Under the pieces are notes generated by a model that did not search any database, was not told the DNA's origin, and saw only the letters and a program-made list of their open reading frames with translations. 64,000 bases of DNA from Fallopia convolvulus (taxonomy: Eukaryota > Streptophyta > Magnoliopsida > Caryophyllales > Polygonaceae): NCBI GenBank assembly GCA_964016875.1, contig OZ024724.1, positions 41,159,820-41,223,819 on the forward strand. Direction: 5' to 3'. This document shows, one piece after another, positions 54,703-64,000 of this stretch. The position numbers and the translations under genes are program-made. Each line of letters opens with the position of its first letter. The stretch's first letter is position 1.

Positions 54703-55014
54703 ATGGAACTCGTCCCAATCCGATACCTCATCGCCCAACAACGCCTCCTTTGCCTTATTGTCGGCATCTCCCTCGCTGCCCTCTTCTTCACTATCTCCTC
54801 CCCTGCCCAACACCCCCGCCCTCCGATCTTTGTCCAATCAAACACCCTACATATTCCGGCATCAGGATCCGTGCTCGGGCACGGGTGCGTGGGTCGGATT
54901 CCACTGTGTTTGAAGGAGAATAAAGGGAAGATGATACTGGTGACCGGCGGCGCCGGCTTCGTCGGGTCTCACCTCGTTGACCAACTCATGGAGAGGGCCG
55001 ACGATGTCTATCTC
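54703..55014 (+). pseudogene. Captured fragment of a UDP-glucuronate decarboxylase (UXS) gene
   Basis: An open frame from ATG 54703 gives RYLIAQQRLLCLIVGISLAA, matching the N-terminal membrane anchor of Golgi type-II plant UXS proteins. GRIPLCLKENKGK comes next, then MILVTGGAGFVGSHLVDQL with the GxxGxxG NAD-binding motif and the following MERADD helix. Intact UXS converts UDP-glucuronate to UDP-xylose for cell-wall polysaccharides. Here only about the first 100 residues remain, without the catalytic YxxxK, and the frame then runs into shuffled repeats of the same fragment. It is not a working enzyme. Confidence 0.8.
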
Positions 55015-55180
55015 ACCGCCCTCTTCTTCATCGTCTCCTCCCCCGCCCATCCGATCTCTGTCCCGACGTCTCCCTCTCCGCCCTCTTCTTCACCGTCTCC
55101 TCCCCCGCCCACCCCCGCCCTCCGATCTCTGTCTTGGAGTCACCCTCGCCGCCCTCTTCTTCACCCTCTCCCGAACAAAA
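54768..55180 (+). repeat. Amplified segment of the captured UXS sequence
   Basis: The stretch around gccctcttcttcac followed by ctcctcccccgccca and cgatctctgtcc, which codes for ALFFTISSPAQ in the captured fragment, recurs near 55016, 55078 and (partly) 55150. Part of the captured anchor region was therefore duplicated several times after or during capture. Confidence 0.7.
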
Positions 55181-57028
55181 GGGTGTTAATGGTGGCTCAT
55201 GGAGAGGGTTAGATTTGAGGATGAGATTTAAGGATTTTCAAGCTATTTGAGAGCTCATAAGAGGTGTTAATGGTGGATTTGAATTGATTTTGCCCTCTCC
55301 CTTTGAACCCTAAGACCTAATTCTGCAAGTGGCAAACCCCAAACTTCCTTGATTTTATTTTGGGCGAAAAAGGTAAAATTAAAACCCTAATTTTCAATTA
55401 AAATATAATAAAAAGGAAAAGTAAGATTGTCTTGTCAGAAATTAACGGGGGAGAGGACGGAAAAATGGCCATGGGTGGTATTTGGGTAACGGAAGATTGT
55501 ATATGGGTGGTTTTCAGTAATTTGTTATTAGGCGGGTGGTTAAGTGAAATATCGCCTATTATACGGGTGGTTTCCGACAAAAGACTCTTTTAATTAATGA
55601 GTGGAGATTTGTTAGTAGTAGCATTGAAAAAAATAGAATAATAAATAGGGTCATATATGCCAATTTACTACTTTTCTTAATAAGTGTGAAATGATCTAAA
55701 ATGACAAATATTTAGTAAAGGAGGGAGTACAAGATTTGCAAATAAAGTTTTGAAGCTTAGGAGGAAGATTTCTTTTCCAGATCCAAGAAAATCCTGTTAA
55801 AGGTAAGTGTCGCATCGTATTGATTATCTCAGAAGCTGACTTTACTGAAAAAGCACTATCAGTTAGAGGAGACCAATATAATGGTATCTTAAACATTTGT
55901 TATGGGGATAACTAATAATGAAATTTTATTTACCATCCAAGACGACAATAATTGAACTAAAGCTTGTAGATCCCAAGTTTTGTTCTTAATAATAAAGTGC
56001 GCAACTTTCAAGTGGGGGTTACCATTTTAAAAATATAATAATAAATTTGAATTATCTACCCAAACATCAAACTAGAAATTTATTTTGCGACTATTTCCTA
56101 CAAACCATTTTACTCCTTTAGAAACAGAGTCTCTTAATTCAATAAACAACCAAACTGCCAAGAAGATGTTTTACGTTTATTATGATAAATATTTTGAGAA
56201 CGTAAATATTTTTCATCATTTTGACCCAACTATTCATAGGATCATTTAAAAGTTTTCAAAGTAATTTCATCTGAAGCACAACATTATTATTATAAGCGGT
56301 ACGTAAACCAACACCTCCATTTTCCTTGGGCAAACAAATTTTATCCCAACTAATAAGTGGGTGGTGATTAGGGGTATATTTATTCCAATAGAATTATTTA
56401 TTTACATTATCAATCTCATAACAAATTCCTTTTTAAAATAGGAAGTTTTGCATTAAATAACTTACTTGTCCTACTAAATTGGACTGAATCAACACTGCTC
56501 TTCCAGTTTGAGAAATAGAATTAGCCCTCCATTGAGACAATTGGTATTTTAGCCTAGTGATTAAATCATTGAACATAGCATTCTGAACTCGTATTTTTAA
56601 AATCGGGATTCCCAAATATTTTTACATTGTAAAAGTTATTTGGACATTTAAAATACTCCCAAGAGACGTGATAAACCTTTTTGACTTGTAAATCCTTTCC
56701 GCTTCTTCAATATCACGGTAAACTTTCCAAAAAGAAATGATTTTATTTTAGTAATTTATTTAACAATTTTGTTGATTTTATAGGTTTTCTCATTCTAATT
56801 TTGGATAATGGTAGTTTATCTAATAAAGCTTTAATAATTTTATAGGTTTTCTCATTCCAATTTAGGTGAAATACTAATCTGTTTTTTTTTTAAAATAAAC
56901 ATACTAATCTACTATCGGACTATTTTTAAGAAACAAAATGTCACTATGTCATTTGTTAATACAATTTGCCCCCCGCGAAAACATTGCCCTTGTTTGTCCA
57001 TCTTCCTTGACGACTTTCAAGCAAGAAA

Positions 57029-59387
57029 TCTATAATACATATATAATTTTGTGTACATGAGCACACTTAATACACTTGATTATGATTCACTATCCATTTT
57101 ATTAAAAAAATCCATTTATATATTTATTATTGCAAAATAATTTTGCTCACATTTAATACACTTAATCACAAGCAAATTCCTATTTTAAAATATTAAAATA
57201 ATAAATGATTTTTGTGTCTCATTTAAACTAATTGCTATATTGAGTTCTTAAATAAAATTTTAGTTAAAATCTATAATCTATATACATATAACATTTAAAA
57301 TTTATGTACAAGGTGCATTTTCTATACATATTTAATTTATGAAAATCATCTCATTTTTTATAATGTCAATTATATTAGATGATAAAATAATCTCCTTGGC
57401 TCAATGGTTAAATCCATGAAATTGTATTAAGAGGTCTAAGATTTATGGACTCAATTAATCATTTTTGAAAATATTTTTAATAACCCAATGAACTAATGCT
57501 AAAATCTATAAAAAAAATTCTATCAAATGCAACAAGGAAAAATATTTTTTCAAAGTAAATCTTCTATAATAGTTTTTGCTTATTACCCTAAAAAAATTTC
57601 ATGATAGTGGACACTGGACACCATATAGTTCAACATTATATTTAAAATTCAAATTTAAAAAATATTTCATTCAAAATATATGACACGTTTTTTCGGTCTA
57701 AAAATCTAATAATTATTATAAGTATTTTAATATATAATATGGATGTACATTTATACATATTGATTCTACTATGATGTTTATCCTCATATGTATACTTATT
57801 ACCAAGATTTACTATGCGTAATTAAACCCATATTTATTTGTATATTTGACTCATTATATATTCCATGTATTAATATATATATTTGGCCAAAACTAAACTT
57901 TTCAAACTTTTCTAATATAGATTGATTGACAACTCTTCAAAAACTTCACGATAGTGGATATTATATATTTAACATATATTATATTTTAAATTATAAATTT
58001 AACATATATTATTTACATATTTCCATCAAAATATTTAACAATTTTTTTTGTCAAAAAACCTAACAATTAGTATAAATATTTTAATATATAATATGAATGT
58101 ATACATAGAGATTCTCATAAGATTCTTACCATATGTATATTTATTATCCACATTTACTATACATCTAATTACACTCATATTTATGTGTATTTTGACTCAT
58201 TGTATTCCATGTACACATAGAAATTCTCCTAGTATGCTTATTCTCATATGTGCACTTATTATCCACATTTCCTACATCTAATTACAACCATATTTATGGG
58301 TATATTTGACTCATTATATTCCATGTAATAGCTTATATATATATATATGTCTTATAATTGGTGAAAAGGAAGAGTAAAAGAGATTCATTTGTATTCACAT
58401 TCTCTCATCTATTGTTTATATAATTCAAATCTAGATTAGTTTATAACACTTTATCAACATGAATCGTTGTAGATTAAAATATTGTTCTTTTTGGTGTTAT
58501 TATGTTACCAATTTTCTTGCTTCTTTTCAAATTTGAGTTGAGAAAAAAAAATGGCCATAATATTCCCCCATGAAATTTGTATTCTTATCTTATAAAAATG
58601 AGGGAGGAGCTATTCACGATTATCAATTGGTTAGGTGAGGTGAGGTGATCGATCACTTTTGATTTTCATTTGTAATTTTACAAGGTACGAAGTAAATTTT
58701 ATTTCTTTAAATTTATCTCTTCCTTATTTTGTGTTATTTTAGTTTTATATATGTTGATTTTCATTCACCTCATATGTATTTGGTGCAATGATAGATTTTC
58801 TTTTACACTTTCACATATAATTTTTATATTATTTTTCTCAAACATATGAATGAATAAATAATTTTCCTCCTTTCATGTTATAGATTATTATTTCTAAATT
58901 CATAGGTAGTAATATGCTCACATCTCTAATTGTGGTAAAAAGATACTTATCGCCAATAATGTTGAATCGAAGAAATTGACAATAATATTTTATTTGATAA
59001 AAAGGGATGAATTACATTTTTGTAAATTTGTCTTAAAATTATTTATTAGATAGTCTCTCTAAATCATGTATTTACATGCACGTGAATGAAATAATTTTAA
59101 AATTATATGTCCTTAAAATCTATAAAAAAAAATCTATCAAATCCAACAAGAAAAAAATACTTTTTCAAAGTAAATCTTCTATAATAGTTTTTGCTTACTA
59201 CCCTAAAAAAATTCCATGATAATGGACACTGGACACCATATAAAAATTTTTTTGTAAGAATTCCATTAATTTAATTTTAATCTCAATAATTTTCAAAATA
59301 AAAAGAATATATTTAACACTAATGCAATTTTACAGGTCAACAAGTAGAAAATATGCCCCGTGCGTATGCACGGGTATGTCTACCTAG
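57029..59387 (+). mobile_element. Probable non-autonomous Helitron with internal repeats
   Basis: The 3' end is clear: a perfect CCCGTGC/GCACGGG hairpin (59357-59374), then CTAG (59384-59387) before T. The 5' end is tentative at TCTATAATACATATATAATT (57029), preceded by A. The interior is AT-rich, without coding sequence. It contains a tandem array of about 165-bp units (57715-58330, three degraded copies with atatttgactcatt and attccatgta) and a direct repeat of about 135 bp (57500-57635 and 59110-59245). Confidence 0.65.
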
Positions 59388-60569
59388 TTAAACTATATGT
59401 TTAGGAATGTAATTGACTACGGATGGATAGTAATATTATGATTGGCTTTGTTTTTGGCCCTGCCTTGTTTAATTAATTGCAAAAATTAAAAGGAGAGATT
59501 TATTCAGGTAAACGTTTCGGTGGTTAGAATGTAGGTGCCGGATGAAAAAGTTTACTATATATATATGACATTTATGTAATAGAATAATCAAATATTTCAG
59601 ACGCAACAACTAATAAGGGGTACATATTCTCAAGAGGAATGATTTTTTTTTTATTTCCTTAATTCAACCCTAACCAGTAAATAAGAGTATCTTCCTTCCA
59701 AATACCCTCAAATCAATTCATACGATTTAATTAATTGCTGTAAACCCACTAATCACAAACAATTCAAGCCAGTAAGGATCAGGATATATGGTCAGTGAAA
59801 GCTACATATAATAATTGATTGTTCACCTGAAATATCAATGTACTTCTTTTGTTCCGACCCATTTTAATTAGTTATATGGGTATGTCAAATTTGCACAAAG
59901 CTAGCTTGCCCTAATTAAATTTGCACCCTATATAATTCATAAATTCAGTATTGCGGCGTTTTGTGAACAGTGAACTGAAGAAAATTGAAGCTACAGCTTG
60001 AGTGAAGTGGAAACCCTAGCGAGCTAGCTATCTTCATAATGCCATGGTTTGACCTGCTCAGCTCAAACCTAGAAATGAGAGGTTTGAAGGTGGAAGACAA
60101 AAGGGTTGAATCTCAAGAAAAGCAAAGAAAGGAGGATTTGGAATTAATGCCCAAATGTTGAAACCCTAGCGAGAGATCGATCTCTCGATCGAGCTTAAAC
60201 AATTCAATCTCTGCAGGCCAGGTAAACCGCCCTCTCTCTCTCTCTCTCTCTCCCTCTGAAGATGTTTAGCTTAAGTACTAATCACAAAATCACAAATCAT
60301 GAAGCTAGCAAAGAAGGCAAAGAAGGCAAAGATTTTATTTGGTTCTAATTTCTGAATTTTCAGCTCAGGAGCACATATTAACTCAAAAGCTCAAACTGAA
60401 GGTGAAGACTAGTTAATTAGAAGCTAGTTTCTGCTTCTCTCCAAATTATAAACCAAATTAAGAATACGTAGTGCAGATTAAATTAAAATGAGAGTTGCAA
60501 ATCACCTTTAATTTGTCAGGGAGGTAGAGGTAGCTAGGGCAAATTAAAGAGAGAATCTTAATTACTTAA
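59388..60569. other. Intergenic region 3' of the NF-YB gene
   Basis: Mostly non-coding. A 40-codon ORF (60039-60161, starting MPWFDLLSSNLEM) is surrounded by two aaaccctagcgag phrases; its reality is doubtful. A (CT)n run lies at 60229-60252. The NF-YB 3' untranslated region probably lies immediately left of 60570 on the minus strand. Confidence 0.4.
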
Positions 60570-60980
60570 TTAAGTGCCCTTGTCTAGCATTCTAAACTCA
60601 AAAGGCAGCTGCCCTCTTCCTTCCATCTGATTCTGTGGTTGAACTGATGGTGGTGTTGAAGTGCCTACTAGCTCCTTCTGCCTGGCCTTGTCGGCCTCGC
60701 ACTCCCTGTACCGATGCAAGTACCTGGTGATGACCTCGGCCTGGTTGTCGAACCCTAGCGAGCTGAGAGCCCAGATGATGTCGTCGCCATTGACCGTCTT
60801 CCTGTTCTCCTTTTGGCACTTGTCGGAGGCCTCCCCCGTCACGAAGCTCACGAACTCCGTCGCGCACTCTTGCATTCTCTCTTTGGCATCCTTTGAGATC
60901 TTGGCTGGTGGAGGAAGGGCTTGCCTCATGATTCTTCCCACGTTCGCTATTGGGAGCAACTTATCTGCCTCTTCCCCCAT
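60570..60980 (-). CDS. Nuclear transcription factor Y subunit B (NF-YB/HAP3), non-LEC1 type
   Basis: A 136-residue single-exon frame, MGEEADKLLP to LDKGT. Residues about 8-97 form the histone-fold domain: LLPIANVGRIMRQALPPPAK, then ISKDAKERMQECATEFVSFV, TGEASDKCQKENRKTVNGDD and LGFDNQAEVITRYLHRYRE. NF-YB pairs with NF-YC through this fold and joins NF-YA to bind CCAAT boxes in the nucleus. Lys30 stands where LEC1-type proteins have the diagnostic Asp, so this belongs with the ordinary NF-YB group; the short flanks resemble NF-YB4/5. The start is the first Met, followed by a short acidic N terminus as in relatives. Codon use is GC-richer than the surroundings, in keeping with a gene under selection. 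It is the only intact host gene seen here. Confidence 0.95.
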   Translation of the reverse strand: MGEEADKLLPIANVGRIMRQALPPPAKISKDAKERMQECATEFVSFVTGEASDKCQKENRKTVNGDDIIWALSSLGFDNQAEVITRYLHRYRECEADKARQKELVGTSTPPSVQPQNQMEGRGQLPFEFRMLDKGT

Positions 60981-62481
60981 GTCCTAGCTCTTCGATCTAG
61001 CTAGGTGTAATAGATAGTGTTAAAACAACAACAACAACAACAACAGCTTCGATCAAATTCTATCTATCATGATAGGTAGGATTTACTGATCTCCATCGAT
61101 CTATACTTATGGATGAATCTTAAGCGTACATCTTTTTATGAAAACACACCACTTCTCGTGATTATATGTTATCACTCAATTCCTTAATATATTATTCAGA
61201 TACGTATCTATATACATTGAAAACGGAAATAAGGAACCAGCTAGCTAGTCATGTCATAATTAATACTAACATTGATAATTAATATGTACAAAAACAACAA
61301 CAACAATATTAATAATAATGTGCTGGCTCAAGATCCTTTGAGGTTTAAAATTAACAATATACCTTAGGAATCGTATAAATTCCTTACTCAAAGGATAGCC
61401 AAAGCCAACATTATGCACAAATTCCACCAAATTAAAGCTGAGAAATTAATATACTCTACCTAAAAATATATATGCCCACCGGCCACCATCCACCATCCAC
61501 CGGCCAATAGAAGTAGTAGTTGTGTCAAGGCATTTGATTTGGATTTGGAGGTCAATTAAGCATCAACCATTAAGCTAGCTAGTTCTATCTCATTGATGCA
61601 AATTAATCTACATAATTATATATTACAGAAGGCCATGTATTTCCTGAATAAATTTTTTGGGTTGTGGGCTGATGCAAAAAAAAGCTGGTTCCGACATTTG
61701 TACTGTCCAATACGCTGAATCCACATCCACACCATAAGAGAGAGTGTGGTCCCTTCTTCCAGATTTTTCATCTTTAAACCCCCCACTTCTTTAATTTGCT
61801 CCCAAAAAACAGTTTTCGTAAATTGATCTTTAATTAGTAGGAGTATAATATTGCTCAAGGAACCCAAATGAATGGTTGAAATTTGCACAAGTACGTTTAG
61901 TAAAGTGAACCAATAAACAAACAAGAAAGGAGCACCTTTGTGAGAAGCCCCATATGCTCTTGTTTTAACTCAGGGAACAGTGGTTCTTGTCACACTCTTT
62001 GGTAACAATAATTATTTTACCATTTTACCTTTCTTGATTTTTGATCAACTCTCATCATCTCTCTGCTGCTTTACAAGTTTGCCCATTTGTATTTTGTTTC
62101 CAACAGAATCTCATGCTCCAAATTACGCACAGAATAATACATGGTGCAAAATCCTCCACATCTTCATTCATGTTATAAATATATGCATGTATGTAGCTAC
62201 CTTATTGTAGCTTCATGTTCTTGAGCTATACGGACACAACACACCAAGCTTCGAATGCTACTAGCTTATTAAGTAGCTAGCTACTGCAACTTGTGAGGAG
62301 ATTGAATTGAATGTTTAGTAGTTTAATTTGAATGGGTACAACAAATGTTAAGTAGCCCAAGAGACCCATTATGGGCCAAGGAAGTGAAGCAATTTCGCTC
62401 CATCAGCAAGCGCATGCCCACCCTTCTTCTTCTTCTTCTTCTTTTTTTCCCTTTTGTGTTAAGAGGAGAAATTTGGAGGGT
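60981..62481. other. Upstream region of the NF-YB gene
   Basis: Non-coding by eye. It contains an (AAC)n run at 61024-61044, repeated agctagctag phrases and a (TTC)n run near 62424-62444. The promoter and any leader intron should be here but are not pinned down. Confidence 0.45.
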
Positions 62482-63922
62482 TGAAGATAGTATGCATTTG
62501 GGTGTTAGTTTTAGGGCATATTTATGTTTAAATCTTAGATAGTTGCATCTGTTTTGCTTAACTTTTGTAGTTTTTGCATTTCGATGTCTACTCTTGTGCT
62601 TTTGTGTTTTTAGGTTATTTTGAGGAGCAAGGATGGTTACATGGAGTTCTAAACCATCTTAAGTTGAAGGATTCAATATTGGAGATATTCAAGGGTCTTT
62701 TCCAAAGATATTCAAGCCACTTTTGATGATCATTAAGGCCCAAGAGGTTGTTAGAAAAGAACGCTTAAATTTGTGCCATGCATTGAAGTTGTTGTTTTGA
62801 CACCGCCTTTTTGCGACGCTTCATTCGGAAGGTACAGTAGTCGGATGAAGTTGAGCTTCTGAAAGTAGCGCCAAAATGTTATTAGTAGAATAACCACGAC
62901 CGCGGTTCCAAAACCGCAACCGCGGTTTCCTCAACTGAAAGTTACCAAATTCAAGGTCGCGATCGCGGCCACACAAAACGGCGATTGTGGCTCTGCAAGG
63001 CTGCATGCGCACAGAAGATCTTCCGAGCTTATCTTTAGTTGTTTTGTATCTTATGTTTCTTTTTCAGTTTTTAGTAGTTTTTAAGACCTTTTAATTAGTT
63101 TGAGTATTTTTTCTTCAGTTTGTTACCTTTTGTGCTTTGTGTTCTCTCTTTTCCCTTGTTGAGAGAGACTGTACAGAGAGATTTTCATGGAGAACTAAAA
63201 TCCTAATTTCATTCTAGTAGAAGTCTTTTGATTCAAATAAGGTGTGAGATTCTTCTTTCAAGTTTATTCCTTTAGTTATTTTAATTTCTCTTGGGCTTAA
63301 TCTATATTAAATGTATTGATTTCTATTTGATTGATCAAGTTGTTGAGATTTAATACACTCTATTGCTAAGATCTAGGTTTTCTCGCAGCAAAACCTAGTT
63401 TTTGTAGCAACTCATTGTTTTAGGACTCGTTTGACTAAAACAATTGAGAAAGAAAGTTGATTGTATCCTAATTGTTTGACTCGTTGGAATTCAATTGCAT
63501 GTATTTTGCATATCATTGTTCTTACTACTAATATCATTATAATTCATGATCGTTTCATGTTTGTTTTGATATTAAGTATTTGCATGACGCGTTAGCCTTT
63601 TTATTATGTTTGATCAGGATAGGAATAACTAGAAATTGAATTTCTTGTTATGAATCAATGATCAACAACCTTGATGATAAATGTGGATACTTGAATGATA
63701 TTGTTTTCCCTAATCGATTACAAATTCACTCTTTTATTTGTTTTGTTTTCTTGCTTTGTTTTTCGTTAGAGTTAGAAACTAATATGCAATCCCTCTTGTT
63801 TGAATAAAGGTAACAACTTGGGGATACAAGATTCTCTTAGGTATGACTCCGACTTACTGACTATACTAAGTTTAGTAATATGGATTTATTTTTGATTAGG
63901 CACGACGACTTTCAGCCTGTCA
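62482..63922 (+). mobile_element. Element E: 5' LTR of another Athila-like element, running out of the window
   Basis: The LTR ends ...gactttcagcctgtca (63922), nearly as in element A, and is followed by a degenerate tRNA-Asp primer site. Its start is uncertain: TGAAGATAGTATGC at 62482 resembles the family C LTR start, but 63.3-63.9 kb resembles element A R-U5. It carries the agttctccat/gagaactaaa region, a CGCG palindrome cluster (62885-63005) and the tgactcgttggaattcaatt phrase. The sequence up to 64000 (ttgtgtggaccattt) corresponds to the leader just before the element A gag start. Confidence 0.75.
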
Positions 63923-63927
63923 AATTT

Positions 63928-63945
63928 TAGCACCGTTGCTGGATA
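63928..63945 (+). other. Primer-binding site of element E, degenerate tRNA-Asp type
   Basis: tagcaccgttgctggata corresponds to TGGCGCCGTTGCCGGGGA with several transitions, mostly G to A or C to T, as expected for old methylated repeats. Confidence 0.75.
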
Positions 63946-64000
63946 TCTTTGTTTATTTTTTATTGTTTATTTTTATCAATCTTTGTGTGGACCATTTTAC

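Larger units (their letters stand above)
54441..55587. mobile_element. Pack-MULE with 167-bp terminal inverted repeats
   Basis: Terminal inverted repeats (54441-54608 and 55421-55587) begin GAGTCTTTTGTCGGAAACCA and match with few differences. The 9-bp duplication TTTTAATTA flanks the element (54432-54440, 55588-55596), as expected for Mutator-like elements. There is no transposase. The interior carries host-derived, GC-richer coding sequence. It sits inside the Stowaway element, so it is the youngest of the three nested insertions. Confidence 0.93.
54317..55727. mobile_element. Stowaway-like (Tc1/mariner) MITE split by a Pack-MULE
   Basis: The ends CTCCCTCCGTTACATAATAT (54317) and, on the other strand, CTCCCTCCTTTACTAAATAT (55727) are flanked by TA dinucleotides (54315-54316, 55728-55729). 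Without the MULE it is about 255 bp. It interrupts the LINE zf-RVT domain. Confidence 0.9.
53520..56760 (-). pseudogene. L1-like plant LINE: RT C terminus, zf-RVT and RNase H domains, interrupted
   Basis: On the minus strand the 5'-most part (about 56750-56433) has the end of a plant LINE reverse transcriptase (YLGIPILK-like, then LSQWRANSISQTGRAVLIQS). 55896-55730 gives SAFSVKSASEIINTM and FSWIWKRNLPPKLQNF of the zf-RVT domain. After the Stowaway insertion this continues near 54300-54190 with CSCLLCDMDNETLNHIFFHC, the zinc-binding part. 53969-53535 is the RNase H-like domain (FKLNFDASK, then TNFDRKN, DETMALLEGLKMA and IIEDDNLVLLN). The 5' half (endonuclease, most of the RT) is missing and stops are frequent. 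Confidence 0.8.

Noticed and set aside
54703..55212. A functional UXS gene
   Set aside because: It lacks the catalytic half, lies inside complete MULE ends, and runs into shuffled repeats.
61616..61924. 102-codon minus-strand open frame upstream of NF-YB
   Set aside because: No recognisable domain, AT-rich composition, and no other support.

Overview
This window looks like a repeat-dominated stretch of a eudicot plant nuclear genome. The evidence is Athila-type and chromovirus LTR retrotransposons, Copia, CACTA, hAT, Mutator and Stowaway elements, Helitrons, plant-type LINEs, intron signals and an NF-YB transcription factor gene. Only one host gene reads as intact (NF-YB, 60570-60980, minus strand). 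Two other host-like loci are decayed: a SAM-methyltransferase-like pseudogene (18016-19342) and an unrecognised multi-exon remnant (16135-17777).

Layout: 1-13857 is a nested stack. A decayed Copia element is split by an Athila-like element (A, 717-10358, target duplication CCTGC), which carries a Tourist-like MITE in its 5' LTR and a truncated CACTA element in its 3' LTR. 13.9-20.3 kb holds gene and LINE remnants. 20.3-24.3 kb is a minus-strand chromovirus end with a 3.1-kb LTR. 24388-25692 is a solo LTR (family C, duplication CATTT). A second family C LTR begins at 26684 and is split by a young minus-strand Athila-like element (B, 26834-36464, duplication GTCTT). 37.2-41.6 kb is a chain of LINE 3' ends embedded in (TAA)n tracts, with one MULE-like insertion. 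42038-52383 is a hAT transposon (8-bp duplication TGTAAATC) whose transposase gene is split by a minus-strand Athila-like element (D), itself hit by a Helitron and by an oppositely oriented LTR (F), plus a hAT-type MITE. 53.5-56.8 kb is an L1-like LINE remnant split by a Stowaway element, which is split by a Pack-MULE carrying a UDP-glucuronate decarboxylase fragment. 57.0-59.4 kb is a probable Helitron, then comes NF-YB, and the window ends in the 5' LTR and primer-binding site of another Athila-like element (E).

Shared themes: A, B and D all encode only Gag and an aspartic protease, with no reverse transcriptase or integrase between the protease stop and the 3' LTR. In all three a hairpin with the same loop lies 43-44 nt after the protease stop. 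Their LTRs, and other places inside them, carry clusters of GC-rich palindromes in an otherwise AT-rich sequence. One motif type (CGCG-box-like) is in A, D, E, F and the hAT element; another (inverted CCGAC/GTCGG) is in B. In A, F and B the clusters lie about 55-85 bp upstream of a TATA-like box. Other unusual points are element D, whose 5' end is the primer-binding site directly against the target duplication with no 5' LTR, and a LINE with a CCHC plus restriction-like-endonuclease-type C terminus sitting in (TAA)n repeats. All alignments and counts were made by eye.
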